From contig JAOTSD010000042.1 in NCBI GenBank assembly GCA_030247555.1, positions 1 through 33,904 of the forward strand: 33,904 bases of DNA. Direction: 5' to 3'. Positions within the stretch are counted from its first letter, which is position 1. Every line of letters begins with the position of its first letter. The notes under the pieces were generated by a model that saw nothing but the letters and a program-made list of their open reading frames with translations, was not told where the DNA came from and did no database searches. Positions 25,296 through 33,904 of the stretch are shown here, piece by piece. This DNA is from Siculibacillus sp. (lineage in GTDB: Bacteria; Pseudomonadota; Alphaproteobacteria; Rhizobiales; Ancalomicrobiaceae). The position numbers were made by a program, and so were the translations under genes.

Positions 25296-26643
25296 GGTCG
25301 TTCTCTCTCCTCCTGAAGGGGTTCAATCCCTCGGGCGTGGGCTCGTGGAGATCGGATTGGAAGACGTTGGCGACGTCGAAGATCAGGTCGCGGGTGCCGC
25401 GCCAGCCGACCTGCCGGCGATGCTGTGCGCCGAGCCGGTCGAAGATCGGGAACCCGACCCGGTAGAGCGGGATGGCGAGCCGTTCCGACGCCTGCCGGCC
25501 GTGGCTGTGGGTGACGAGGAGATCGGCGCCGACGGCGAGTTCTTCGAAGAGGCCGAGGTCACCCACCCGGACCTCGTCGGCGGGAACCTTCTCGAGGATC
25601 GCCGAACCCTGCGTCGTGGTCACCGCCGCGGTCACCTCGGCGCCGAGGCCGACGAAGAACGTCGCCAGCCGGAACAGCTGATCGGGCTCGGCAGCGATGG
25701 CGATCTTCTTGCCGCCGAAGTGGAAATGCCCGTCGAGCAACGCGTCGGCGAGCTGCGAGCGTTGCCGGCGCAGCTTCGCCGGCACCGGCCGGCCGGAGAG
25801 TTCGGCGAGCGCGGTGACGAAGCGATCGAAGGGCTTCAGGCCGGTCAGCGAGGCGAAGAGCGAGTAGGGCACGTCCGCGACCTCGGCCAGCTTCTCCGCC
25901 GCCGTCCGCTGGTTCTCGCCGATGGCGAGGCAATGGACGCATTCGCCGAGGCTGCGGATCTCCTCCACCGTCGTCCCGCCGTAGGTGGTCGGGATCCACT
26001 TGCCCGGAACCGTGCCGTCGAGCGCCCCGGAGACGTCCGGCAGGATGGTCGGCTCGAGCCCGAAGGCCTCGATGGTCTCGCGGATCTCCTCGATGTCGGC
26101 GACGGTCATGTCGAAGCCCGGCAGCACCGCGACGCGGCGCGGGTTGCGCCGCGGCGAGACGCGCGCGGTGATGCCGTCGATCATCGCGACGACCGCCTTC
26201 GACCAACCCTCCTCGATCGAACCGCTGAAATCCGGCGTGGCGGCGAGCACCACCTCGGTGCCGGCGAGCGCTTCGGCCCGCCGCGCCTTGATCAGGGCGA
26301 GATCGCCGGCGAAGTCCTCGCCGCGGGTCTCGACCAGCGCGGTGGTGCACACCCCGATGAGCTCGGGCTTGGTGCGGCTCTTCAAGTTGAGGATCGCCTC
26401 CTCGAGATGATCGGCGCCGCCCATGATGGTGGCGACCTCGTCCATCGCCGTCGTCTGCAGCGGGATCGTCTCCTTGAAGTGGCGGACGAAGAGGACGAGG
26501 GCGAAGGAGGTGCAGCCCTGGCTGCCGTGGAACAGCGGCACGCAGCCGGCGACGCCGAGGAAGGCGAAGGCGGCGCCGAGCGGCTGGCTCGACTTCAGCG
26601 GGTTGGTGGAGACCGCCTTCTCGGAGTGGAGGACGTGGGCCAT
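25258..26643 (-). CDS. nifN: NifN, FeMo-co scaffold beta subunit
   Basis: NifN (461 residues) pairs with NifE to form the scaffold on which FeMo-cofactor is finished. It is a NifK relative; the N-terminal region SSQPLGAAFAFLGVAGCVPLFHGSQGC carries Cys44 for the permanent Fe-S cluster, while the FeMo-co-site residues of the catalytic subunits are absent, as expected. Start at 26643 (MAHVLHSEK), ten bases after the nifE stop; the open frame to 26772 lies in nifE. Usual length for NifN. Confidence 0.97.
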   Translation of the reverse strand: MAHVLHSEKAVSTNPLKSSQPLGAAFAFLGVAGCVPLFHGSQGCTSFALVLFVRHFKETIPLQTTAMDEVATIMGGADHLEEAILNLKSRTKPELIGVCTTALVETRGEDFAGDLALIKARRAEALAGTEVVLAATPDFSGSIEEGWSKAVVAMIDGITARVSPRRNPRRVAVLPGFDMTVADIEEIRETIEAFGLEPTILPDVSGALDGTVPGKWIPTTYGGTTVEEIRSLGECVHCLAIGENQRTAAEKLAEVADVPYSLFASLTGLKPFDRFVTALAELSGRPVPAKLRRQRSQLADALLDGHFHFGGKKIAIAAEPDQLFRLATFFVGLGAEVTAAVTTTQGSAILEKVPADEVRVGDLGLFEELAVGADLLVTHSHGRQASERLAIPLYRVGFPIFDRLGAQHRRQVGWRGTRDLIFDVANVFQSDLHEPTPEGLNPFRRRENDHDSRPSPEPRRH

Positions 26644-26653
26644 GGGATCCTCC

Positions 26654-28186
26654 TCAGCAATCGTCGGCGTCGCCCACCCCGGAGGCGGCGAACTTCTTGA
26701 AATGGAACGCGGGAACTGCGGCCTCGAGCGCGGCGCTCGCGGGCGAGGCGGCTCGGGCCCCCGTGGATGCACCGCCGCCGATCACCCGCTCGCCGATCAC
26801 GGTGCCGTCGGCATCGAAGGGCGACGGGGCGTTCACCTCCGCCCAGACCGGGTTGTGGATGGCGATGTCGATCTGCCGAACCAGTTCGACCATGCCGTCG
26901 TAGCCGGCGTAGGGGTGGTGGCGTTCCTGGTTGATGTCGAGCCAGGGCATGCGCGCCTTGAGCGCGATGAACTGGGTACGGCCGCCCGACAGCATGATGT
27001 CGGCGTCGTGGCGAGCGAGGAGCGCATAGAGATCGCGCGGCGCCATGCCTTCGAACATCTTGTGCTCGTCCTCGAGCAACTGCTTGACGCGCTCCTTGTC
27101 CTCGGGCGTCGACTTCTTCACCGAGGTACCGACGATCTCGATGCCGATCTCCATCAGCGCCGAGGCGACCGACCACGATTTGACGCCGCCGGTGTTGAGC
27201 AACACCCGCTTGCCTTCGAGCCGGGGCCGGAAGACCTCGAGCTTCGAGCGGGCGATCGCCTCTTCGCGAGCGATCACCGCCTCGGTGCGGACGATCAGGT
27301 CGGCCGGAGCGCCGCGCTCGACCAACAGCTTCGCGATTTGGCGCAGCGCGTCGGAGGTATCGGCGACACCGTAGAACGAGCCCTCGAAGAAGGGGATGCT
27401 CCAACGCTCCTCCATCTTGCGGGCGAGATTGATCAGCGCCGTCGAGCACACCATCATCGTCGCGCGCGCCGTGTGGGCGCTCGCCACGTCGAGGAAGCGG
27501 GCATCGCCGGGGATGCAGGCACGGATGCGGATACCGAGCTCGTCGAAGAGCGGCTTCACCATCCAGAACTCGCCGGCGAGGTTGAATTCGCCGAGGATGT
27601 TGATGTCGCAGGCGCCGACGTCGTCCGGTTCGTGGGTGCCGATGACGTGGTCGATCAGCGCCTCACCGGCGAGCTTGTTGCCGAGGTTCTTCGAGCCGAC
27701 GAAACCGGCGGCGTGAACAGGGACCACCGGAACGCCGAGCTTCTCGGTCGCGTGCCGACACACCGCGTCGATGTCGTCGCCGATCAGCGCCGTGACGCAG
27801 GTCTCGTAGACGAAGACCGCCGGCGGGGCGTGGGTCTCGACGATCTCGCGGATCGCCCGATAGAGCTTCCGCTCGCCCTGCCCCAGCACCACGTCGAGCT
27901 CGGAGAGGTCGGTGGTGAAGGAGGTGCGCCACAGCATCGGGCCCGAGGAGGCCGCACCGCGGTTGTCCCAGGAGTTGCCCTCGCAGGCGAGCGGCGCATG
28001 GACGAGATGGGCGACGTCGGTGATCGGCTGCAGCACGATCTTGGCGCCATCGAAGGCGCAACCGCCCGCCGCCGCGCCGGGCGTCAAGGGCTTCGAGCAG
28101 CCCTTCTTGCGCGCCTTCTCGTCCTTGGCCCGGTTCTTGTCGCAACCGGGCTCCTCGAAGAGCGCCTGGACCTTGGGTGAGAGCAT
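26654..28186 (-). CDS. nifE: NifE, FeMo-co scaffold alpha subunit
   Basis: NifE (510 residues) is the NifD-like half of the NifEN scaffold. The N-terminus has CDKNRAKDEKARKKGCSKP and GGCAFDGAK typical of NifE; Cys43, Cys68 and Cys130 would hold the shared Fe-S cluster. The C-terminal part keeps the ERHHPYAGYDGMVEL stretch. After residue 450 comes an Ala/Gly-rich tail of about 60 residues, making it longer than the 450-475 residues of many NifE proteins. First gene of the nifENX unit, with its own sigma-54 promoter. Confidence 0.97.
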   Translation of the reverse strand: MLSPKVQALFEEPGCDKNRAKDEKARKKGCSKPLTPGAAAGGCAFDGAKIVLQPITDVAHLVHAPLACEGNSWDNRGAASSGPMLWRTSFTTDLSELDVVLGQGERKLYRAIREIVETHAPPAVFVYETCVTALIGDDIDAVCRHATEKLGVPVVPVHAAGFVGSKNLGNKLAGEALIDHVIGTHEPDDVGACDINILGEFNLAGEFWMVKPLFDELGIRIRACIPGDARFLDVASAHTARATMMVCSTALINLARKMEERWSIPFFEGSFYGVADTSDALRQIAKLLVERGAPADLIVRTEAVIAREEAIARSKLEVFRPRLEGKRVLLNTGGVKSWSVASALMEIGIEIVGTSVKKSTPEDKERVKQLLEDEHKMFEGMAPRDLYALLARHDADIMLSGGRTQFIALKARMPWLDINQERHHPYAGYDGMVELVRQIDIAIHNPVWAEVNAPSPFDADGTVIGERVIGGGASTGARAASPASAALEAAVPAFHFKKFAASGVGDADDC

Positions 28187-28206
28187 GTCTCGATCCCCTC
28201 TCGTCG

Positions 28207-28230
28207 GCTTTGTCGGGTGTGCGACAAAGC
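28207..28230. promoter_or_regulatory. NifA-type site and hairpin in the nifE leader
   Basis: TGT-CGGGTGTGCG-ACA (28211-28226) fits TGT-N10-ACA and sits within a perfect 9-bp inverted repeat (GCTTTGTCG 28207-28215, CGACAAAGC 28222-28230, loop of six). Unlike the other three sites it lies downstream of the predicted nifE transcription start (about +16 to +31), in the untranslated leader. It could bind NifA, fold as an RNA hairpin, or both. Confidence 0.65.
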
Positions 28231-28252
28231 GGTGTCGTCGAGAAGGGTAGCA

Positions 28253-28267
28253 GCAAGGGGTGTGCCA
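28253..28267 (-). promoter_or_regulatory. Sigma-54 promoter of nifENX
   Basis: The minus strand reads TGGCAC, five bases, TTGC, a full RpoN core match with GG and GC ten bases apart. Predicted start near 28241 leaves a leader of about 55 bases before the nifE ATG. It begins 31 bases after the stop of the DUF2336-type gene. Confidence 0.88.
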
Positions 28268-28297
28268 GCGCCGCGAACCGGACCCGCCGGCCGCGCC

Positions 28298-29017
28298 TCA
28301 ACGACCGAGGGCGAGATACCGCCGGCCGCGATGGGAATCGCGGATCATCATCTCCTCGACACGCCGCCGCGACCGTTCGGAGATGCGCTGATGGAGGGCC
28401 TTGGCGATCTCGATCGGCAGATCGGAGCGCTTGGCCAGCGCCAGATCCATGTCGTTCTGCGCCGCCGTCATGTTGGAGAAGCGCGCGAAGGTGCCCATCG
28501 ACAGCTTCGCCTCGTCGTTGGCGGCGAGCACGAGGAGAACCTTGACGGTGCCGTGTTCGACGATCCGGTCGGTGACCGGAATGCCGGTTCCCGACCGCCC
28601 GGCGATGACGAGGAGCGTCGACTCGGAATTGTCGCGCATCATCACCGTGACGAGTTCGTGGTCGGAGAGCCTGGCTCGCTCGATCAGCGGCCGCGACACC
28701 AGGTAGACGTCGCCGAGCAGCGCCGCGAGCACCCCCGGCGGCAGGCCGCCGACGTCGGCGACGAGATCGGCATAGGCCATCCGCTCGAACAGCGTGGCGG
28801 GGCGGAGGAGTTCGACCACCGTCTCGGTGTAGCGCGCCGGGTCGTAGTAGCCCGGGCGACCGCGTGTCGAGATGTGCAGCTCTGCCAGCGGCTTCAACAG
28901 ATGACCGCGCTCGCCGTCGCGAGATCGGGCGATCTCGAGACGTATCTTCGAAAGCGGGTCTTCGCCGTTGCGCCAGATGATGTCCATTCCCCAACGATAG
29001 GGCGAGGAGATGAACAT
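28298..29017 (-). CDS. DUF2336-like helical-repeat protein between nifK and nifE
   Basis: This protein of up to 239 residues resembles the DUF2336 family of alphaproteobacteria, a family without known function. From about residue 85 it is built of short paired helices with recurring 'LS-x-DHELVTVMMRDNSE', 'AGRSGTGIPVTDRIVEHG' and 'LAKRSDLPIEIAKAL' phrases, like a HEAT-type or LRV-like solenoid. It contains no cysteine, so it is not an Fe-S protein. Start is uncertain: ATG 29017 (in a palindrome) or ATG 28987 (229 residues); neither has a strong ribosome site. It is on the nif strand, but the hairpins after nifK and an AT-rich upstream region suggest its own promoter. Confidence 0.8.
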   Translation of the reverse strand: MFISSPYRWGMDIIWRNGEDPLSKIRLEIARSRDGERGHLLKPLAELHISTRGRPGYYDPARYTETVVELLRPATLFERMAYADLVADVGGLPPGVLAALLGDVYLVSRPLIERARLSDHELVTVMMRDNSESTLLVIAGRSGTGIPVTDRIVEHGTVKVLLVLAANDEAKLSMGTFARFSNMTAAQNDMDLALAKRSDLPIEIAKALHQRISERSRRRVEEMMIRDSHRGRRYLALGR

Positions 29018-29050
29018 CGATTTAATCGATCTCAAGATTGGAATTTCAAT
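29016..29050 (-). promoter_or_regulatory. Palindromic promoter/operator region of the DUF2336-like gene
   Basis: ATCGATTTAATCGAT (29016-29030) is a perfect 15-bp palindrome overlapping the first possible start codon. A second near-palindrome, ATTGGAATTTCAAT, lies at 29037-29050. On the minus strand TTGAAA, 17 bases, ATTAAA gives a weak sigma-70-like pair across the region. This patch is strikingly AT-rich compared with its surroundings. Suggests specific control separate from NifA, whose sites are absent here. Confidence 0.45.
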
Positions 29051-29102
29051 GATGAACCGATGTCCCCGCGCCCACCCGCCTCGCCCTCGTGCCCGGAACG
29101 GA

Positions 29103-29127
29103 ACGGCCGCCCTCGGGGGGCGGCCGT
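29103..29127 (-). terminator. Strong stem-loop after nifK
   Basis: ACGGCCGCCC (29103-29112) pairs perfectly with GGGCGGCCGT (29118-29127) around a five-base loop. It follows the nifK stop by 34 bases and should end or protect the nifHDK transcript. No T-run follows on the minus strand. A second perfect 7-bp stem (GATCGGA/TCCGATC, 29141-29160) abuts the nifK stop codon. Confidence 0.65.
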
Positions 29128-29160
29128 CGCACGTCAGCGGGATCGGATATCCGTCCGATC

Positions 29161-30699
29161 TCAGCGGGTGAGGTCGAAGGAGTAGTCGGTGACGCCGGGG
29201 AGGATGGTGTCGGCGTCGAGCTTGTCGAAGACCTTGTCGAGGATCGTCGTCAGCACGCGCAGGCCGCCCTGATAGCCCATGAGCGGGAAGCGGTGGTGAT
29301 GGTGACGGTCGAACACGGGGAAGGTCAGGCGGATCAGCGGCGTGCCGGTGTCGCGCTCCAGGTACTTGCCGTAGGAGTTGCCGATCATGAAGTCGACCGG
29401 CTCGGTGAAGAGCAGCGAGCGCAGATGCCACAGATCCTTGCCCGCCCACACCTGGGCCGAGGCGCCGAAGGGGTTGGCCGCCAGCATCTCCTTCATCTGG
29501 GCTTCCCAGGCCTTGGTACCGTTGGTGGCGAGGCAGTGGGTCGGCTCGCCGCCGGTCTCCATGACGAACTGCGCCATCGCCTGGACGAAGTCCGGATCGC
29601 CGTAGATCGCGTACTTCTTGCCGTGCAGGTGCGACTGGCTGTCGGCCATGGCGTCGACGAGACGGCCGCGCTCCATGCGGATCGCTTCCGGGATCGCCTT
29701 GCCGGAGAGCTCCGAGACCTTCATCAGGAAGGCGTCGGTGGCGCGGATGCCGAGCGGATAGTGGAAGGTCGCGACGTCCTGCCCGTGCTCGGCGATGTAG
29801 TCCATCGTCTTGCGGGTGTTCCAGTACTGCAACGAGATCGTGCCCTTGGCGTTCAGCGCGGCCTTGACCTCGTCGATGGTGGTGCCGCCGTCGTACATGC
29901 GGAACTCACCGTCGGAGGGAGTGTCGAACTGGTCGGAAGCGTCGGCGATGAAGGTGTACTCGACTCCCATCATGTCGAGGAGGCGCTTCAGCTCGCGATT
30001 GTTGCCGACGCAGTAGCCGTCGAAGCCGGGGATGATGTTGATCGCGGTGCCGGGGGTGCGCTCGGCGCCCTTCCAGAAGTTCTCGAGGATACCCTTGATC
30101 ATGTTGTCGTAGCCGTCGACGTGGGAGCCGACGAAGGCCGGAGTGTGGGCGTAGGGGACGGGGAAGTCCTCCGGCACCGAGCCCTTCTTCTTGGCGTTCG
30201 AGATGAAGCCCTGGAGGTCGTCGCCGATGACTTCCGCCATGCAGGTGGTCGACACCGCGATCATGTCGGGCTGGTAGAGCGACGAGCAGTTGGCCAGTCC
30301 GTCGATCATGTTCTGCAGGCCGCCGAACACCGCCGCGTCCTCGGTCATCGACGAGGAGACCGCCGAGCACGGCTCCTTGAAGTGGCGGGAGAGATGCGAG
30401 CGATAGTAGGCGACGCAGCCCTGCGACCCGTGCACGAAACTCATGCACCTGGAGAAGCCGGCGGCGGCGAAGACCGCGCCGAGCGGCTGGCAGGCCTTGG
30501 CCGGGTTCACCACCAGCGATTCACGGGCGAAGTTCTTCTCGCGATAGTCCCAGGACTTGGTGAAGTCCGCCTGTTCGGCGACCTTGTCGTCCGGCACCGG
30601 GCATTCGAACTCGGCGCGCTTGCGGGCGAACATCTCCTGGTACTCGGGCTCGCGGAAGAGCGGAGCGTGGTCGAGCACGCGATCGGCTGACTGCGGCAT
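29161..30699 (-). CDS. nifK: Nitrogenase MoFe protein beta subunit
   Basis: NifK (512 residues) forms the alpha2-beta2 MoFe protein with NifD and shares the P-cluster. The three beta-side ligands are Cys70 (KACQPLG), Cys95 (GSQGCVAYY) and Cys153 (STTCMAEV). [20 protein letters not shown] includes the region of the P-cluster serine. The family N-terminal extension (about 1-60) is present and the C-terminus ends in [19 protein letters not shown] ribosome site precedes the ATG. It lies 167 bases after nifD. Confidence 0.99.
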   Translation of the reverse strand: MPQSADRVLDHAPLFREPEYQEMFARKRAEFECPVPDDKVAEQADFTKSWDYREKNFARESLVVNPAKACQPLGAVFAAAGFSRCMSFVHGSQGCVAYYRSHLSRHFKEPCSAVSSSMTEDAAVFGGLQNMIDGLANCSSLYQPDMIAVSTTCMAEVIGDDLQGFISNAKKKGSVPEDFPVPYAHTPAFVGSHVDGYDNMIKGILENFWKGAERTPGTAINIIPGFDGYCVGNNRELKRLLDMMGVEYTFIADASDQFDTPSDGEFRMYDGGTTIDEVKAALNAKGTISLQYWNTRKTMDYIAEHGQDVATFHYPLGIRATDAFLMKVSELSGKAIPEAIRMERGRLVDAMADSQSHLHGKKYAIYGDPDFVQAMAQFVMETGGEPTHCLATNGTKAWEAQMKEMLAANPFGASAQVWAGKDLWHLRSLLFTEPVDFMIGNSYGKYLERDTGTPLIRLTFPVFDRHHHHRFPLMGYQGGLRVLTTILDKVFDKLDADTILPGVTDYSFDLTR

Positions 30700-30829
30700 G
30701 TCTGGTCACCTCTCTTGGGGCCTCCGCGCCATACGGCGGACGTGCCTCGGGGTGTGAGCAAGGGTTCGCGCGGGCGGATGGCTCGCGGCGGGGTGTCGTC
30801 GCATCGATGGTTCGGTTCGGATCGCCATC

Positions 30830-30849
30830 CCCTCCGCCGAAGCGGAGGG
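30830..30849 (-). promoter_or_regulatory. Stem-loop in the nifD-nifK gap
   Basis: CCCTCCGC (30830-30837) and GCGGAGGG (30842-30849) form a perfect 8-bp stem closed by a four-base loop, 17 bases past the nifD stop. It probably stabilises upstream mRNA or marks a processing end, tuning nifH/nifD against nifK. No T-run, so full termination is unlikely. Confidence 0.55.
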
Positions 30850-30866
30850 AACTCGTGCGATGGGGA

Positions 30867-32369
30867 TCACTCGGCGGCGGCGGCCAGCGGCGCTTCCTTG
30901 GTCCAGGGGGCGTCGAACAGATCCCAGACCGGGTTGTTGATAGCCAGGTCCATGTCGCGCGCGAAGATCGCGAAGCCGTCGTAGCCGTGATAGGGACCGG
31001 AATAGTCCCAGGAGTGCATCTGACGGAACGGGATGCCCATCTTCTGCACCGGGTACTTCTCCTTGATGCCCGAGCCGACCAGATCCGGACGCACCTTCTC
31101 GATGAACTTCTCGAGCTCGTAGCCGGTGACGTCGTCGTAGATCAGCGTGCCCTTCTTCACGTAGTGACCGGTGCGCTGATAGTCGTCGTTGTGGGCGAAC
31201 TCGTAGCCCGTGCCGGCGATCTCCATGCCCAGGTCTTCGTAGGCGTTGACCACGTGACGGGGGCGCAGGCCACCGACGTAGAGCATCACCTTCTTGCCCT
31301 TCAGGCGCGGGCCGTACTTCTCGATGATCTTGTCGACCAGCGGCTGGTACTTGGCGATGACCGCTTCCGCCTTGGCCTCGATTTCGGGGCCGTAGTGCTT
31401 GGCGATCTTGCGCAGGGACATGGCGATCTGCGACGGCCCGAAGAAGTTGTACTCCATCCACGGGATACCGTACTTCTCTTCCATGTGCCGGCAGATGTAG
31501 TTCATCGAGCGGTAGCAGTGGATGAGGTTGAGCTTGGCCTTGGGGGCGTTCTCCACCTCGGCGAGCGTCGCGTCGCCCGACCAGTTGCCGACCACGCGCA
31601 GGCCGATCTCCTCGAGCAGGATGCGCGAGGCCCAGGCGTCGCCGCCGATGTTGTAGTCGCCGATGACGTTGACGTCATAGGGCGTGGTGACGACCTCACG
31701 GTCCTTCTTGTCGAAGACCCAGTCCCGGATCGCATCGTTGGCGATGTGGTGGCCGAGCGACTGGGAGACGCCGCGGAAGCCCTCGCAACGCACCGGCACG
31801 ATGGTGGTGTCGTGCTCCTTGGCCTTCTTCTTCGACACCGCTTCGATGTCGTCGCCGATCAGGCCGATCGGGCACTCCGACTGGATCGAGATGCCGTTCG
31901 CCAGCGGGAACAGGACTTCGATCTCGTCGATGATGCGCTCGAGCTTCTTGTCGCCGCCGAAGACGATGTCGCGCTCCTGGAAATCGGAGGTGAACTGCAT
32001 CGTCACGAAGGTGTCGATGCCGGTCTTGCCGATGTAATAGTTGCGACGCTGGGACCAGGAATACTGACCGCAACCGACCGGGCCGTGGCTGATGTGGACC
32101 ATGTCCTTGATCGGACCCCACACCACGCCCTTCGAACCGGCGTAGGCGCAGCCGCGGATGGTCATCACACCCGGGATGGACTTGATGTTCGACTTGATGT
32201 CGCACTCGGTGACCGCCTGGGTCTCGCCCTCGATCTCCTCGGTGCCGGCGTCGGCGGCGACCGACAGGTGCTTCCTGCGGCGCTTGGCGAACTTGTCGGG
32301 ATACTGAGCGAGCACGTCCTCGATCAGCTTGGCGTGGAGTTCGCCGTCGTTTTCGTAGTCGAGGCTCAT
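30867..32369 (-). CDS. nifD: Nitrogenase MoFe protein alpha subunit
   Basis: NifD (500 residues) holds FeMo-cofactor, the site of N2 reduction. Cofactor ligands are Cys285 ([12 protein letters not shown]) and His452 (MHSWDYSGP). P-cluster ligands are Cys74 (RGCAYAG), Cys100 (GPVGCGQY) and Cys166 (SECPIG). The active-site His207 in SQSLGHH is present. Together these mark it as the Mo type; no VnfD/AnfD features are seen. The start at 32369 (MSLDYEND) has AAGGGGGG upstream; the open frame to 32417 is unlikely coding. 154 bases after nifH. Confidence 0.99.
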   Translation of the reverse strand: MSLDYENDGELHAKLIEDVLAQYPDKFAKRRRKHLSVAADAGTEEIEGETQAVTECDIKSNIKSIPGVMTIRGCAYAGSKGVVWGPIKDMVHISHGPVGCGQYSWSQRRNYYIGKTGIDTFVTMQFTSDFQERDIVFGGDKKLERIIDEIEVLFPLANGISIQSECPIGLIGDDIEAVSKKKAKEHDTTIVPVRCEGFRGVSQSLGHHIANDAIRDWVFDKKDREVVTTPYDVNVIGDYNIGGDAWASRILLEEIGLRVVGNWSGDATLAEVENAPKAKLNLIHCYRSMNYICRHMEEKYGIPWMEYNFFGPSQIAMSLRKIAKHYGPEIEAKAEAVIAKYQPLVDKIIEKYGPRLKGKKVMLYVGGLRPRHVVNAYEDLGMEIAGTGYEFAHNDDYQRTGHYVKKGTLIYDDVTGYELEKFIEKVRPDLVGSGIKEKYPVQKMGIPFRQMHSWDYSGPYHGYDGFAIFARDMDLAINNPVWDLFDAPWTKEAPLAAAAE

Positions 32370-32487
32370 GGGAACCCCCCTTCTTCGGGGACCGGCGGGC
32401 GCACGTCGCCCACGCACGGTCCGGAGCCGTGGCGCTTGCCCCGCGGAGGGGCGTTCGATGGTTCGGCGTGGATGTCCCCCGCCGGGC

Positions 32488-32513
32488 GGGTCGTGGGAGC
32501 GAACCCACGACCC
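32488..32513 (-). promoter_or_regulatory. Stem-loop in the nifH-nifD gap
   Basis: GGGTCGTGGG (32488-32497) pairs perfectly with CCCACGACCC (32504-32513) around a six-base loop, 10 bases past the nifH stop. Similar hairpins behind nifH are known to let nifH mRNA accumulate above nifDK in several diazotrophs. The position fits; the effect here is inferred. Confidence 0.7.
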
Positions 32514-32523
32514 CGGCCGTGCA

Positions 32524-33447
<924 letters not shown>

Positions 33448-33450
33448 TCA

Positions 33451-33469
33451 GGCATCGGTCGTCGATGCC
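33451..33469 (-). promoter_or_regulatory. Hairpin in the nifH leader
   Basis: GGCATCG (33451-33457) and CGATGCC (33463-33469) form a perfect 7-bp stem with a five-base loop. It lies between the predicted transcription start (about 33503) and the nifH ATG, 30 bases before the start codon, so it should be in the mRNA 5' leader and may protect it from decay. Confidence 0.45.
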
Positions 33470-33514
33470 GTCCATCCGTTCGGCAGCTCCTCGCCGCCTC
33501 GCATCGAAGGGGTA

Positions 33515-33529
33515 TCAAGCTTCGTGCCA
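33515..33529 (-). promoter_or_regulatory. Sigma-54-like promoter of nifHDK with atypical -12 box
   Basis: The minus strand reads TGGCACG, four bases, TTGA. The -24 half is perfect, but the usually invariant GC of the -12 half is GA. No better element was found between nifH and the NifA site. Predicted start near 33503, leader about 82 bases. Context (IHF-like and NifA sites upstream at normal distances) supports it as the real promoter. Confidence 0.7.
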
Positions 33530-33569
33530 ACTGCCGCGGCGGCTCCCGAGGAAATTTCTTGCCCTGCTT

Positions 33570-33582
33570 TTTCAATGCTTTA
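33570..33582 (+). promoter_or_regulatory. IHF-like site upstream of nifH
   Basis: TTTCAATGCTTTA matches WATCAANNNNTTR except at the second base. It lies in the most AT-rich patch of the nifH upstream region, between promoter and NifA site, as IHF sites usually do in nif promoters. Confidence 0.5.
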
Positions 33583-33620
33583 TGAGTGCGCCCAACAGGT
33601 TTCGGCGCCGTGACGGCCGC

Positions 33621-33658
33621 TGTCGCGACACCGACATTTCCCGACAAGCGGTGTCGGG
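33621..33658. promoter_or_regulatory. NifA activator region of nifHDK
   Basis: TGT-CGCGACACCG-ACA (33621-33636) is an exact TGT-N10-ACA site, centred about 125 bases upstream of the predicted start. Next to it CCCGACA-AGCGG-TGTCGGG (33640-33658) gives another pair of CGACA/TGTCG half-sites in opposite order. The block CGACAAGCGGTGTCG inside it recurs in the nifE leader with one extra base. Confidence 0.82.
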
Positions 33659-33904
33659 ACGGGCGCGAACGGACATTCGGCCGGGGACGTCGCCCCCTCG
33701 CGGACCCACCCTCTCGACACCCGGGCCATCCGTCGGCTCCTCGTCGCGCCGGAGATCGGAGGCCTCGGCCGGGCCCGCTCATGGCCGACGGCCCGCGGGT
33801 GCCGAAGGCTCGCACCTTCGACGAGCGGCTCGCGACCGAGGCCCCTCCGAACGCCCAACGGATCGCCCGGCGTTCGGAAGGACCCGTGCGAGCGGGTCGG
33901 GTAC
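33659..33904. other. Upstream edge of the nif region, no certain gene
   Basis: No complete gene is supported in these 246 bases. On the plus strand a stretch at 33716-33781 reads TRAIRRLLVAPEIGGLGRAR, reminiscent of the acetyl-CoA-binding part of GNAT acetyltransferases, but the frame decays quickly. A second plus-strand frame opens at ATG 33781 and runs off the window; it has no ribosome site and I do not recognise it. Confidence 0.35.

Overview
The window comes from a GC-rich diazotrophic alphaproteobacterium, most likely of the Hyphomicrobiales; a relative of Pleomorphomonas or Oharaeibacter is possible, but that is a guess from gene order and NifH/NifD character, not a search result. It has two halves. 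The left third (1-11298) is an aromatic-catabolism region. The right two thirds (11393-33420) is a nitrogen-fixation island encoded almost wholly on the minus strand.

Left region. One plus-strand operon-like run holds a Rieske oxygenase alpha subunit (5' end cut by the window edge), its FMN/2Fe-2S reductase, a two-domain extradiol-type dioxygenase, a three-gene NMT1/SsuA-type ABC importer, a short-chain dehydrogenase, an alpha/beta hydrolase and an IclR regulator. This reads as uptake, ring hydroxylation, meta-cleavage and hydrolysis of an aromatic compound I cannot name. A second unit is a MarR repressor gene divergent from a MobA-like flavin monooxygenase (probable 3-hydroxybenzoate 4-hydroxylase), with an 18-bp near-palindrome between them.

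Right region, in the direction of transcription (right to left): nifH-nifD-nifK; a DUF2336-type gene; nifE-nifN-nifX-DUF269-DUF683-fdxB-nifQ and an unrecognised membrane protein; iscA-nifU-nifS-nifV-cysE-nifW; then ogt and a Tat-type DsbA-like gene that are not standard nif genes; then fixA-fixB-fixC-fixX. The set covers the nitrogenase structural proteins, the FeMo-cofactor scaffold, Mo, Fe-S and homocitrate supply, and the electron-bifurcating FixABCX route to ferredoxin. nifA, nifB, nifZ and nifT are not in the window.

Regulation is readable. Four minus-strand sigma-54 (-24/-12) elements lie before nifH, nifE, iscA and fixA. Each has a TGT-N10-ACA NifA site close by, three upstream and one (nifE) downstream of the predicted start of transcription. 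IHF-like sites lie between activator site and promoter for nifH and fixA. Stem-loops follow nifH, nifD and nifK and sit between fixC and fixX.

The points most worth a second look are the misplaced nifE NifA site, the iscA leader hairpin whose Shine-Dalgarno sequence would be covered only in read-through RNA, the atypical nifH -12 element, the DUF2336 and membrane-protein genes inside the nif units, and the catabolic cluster of unknown substrate.
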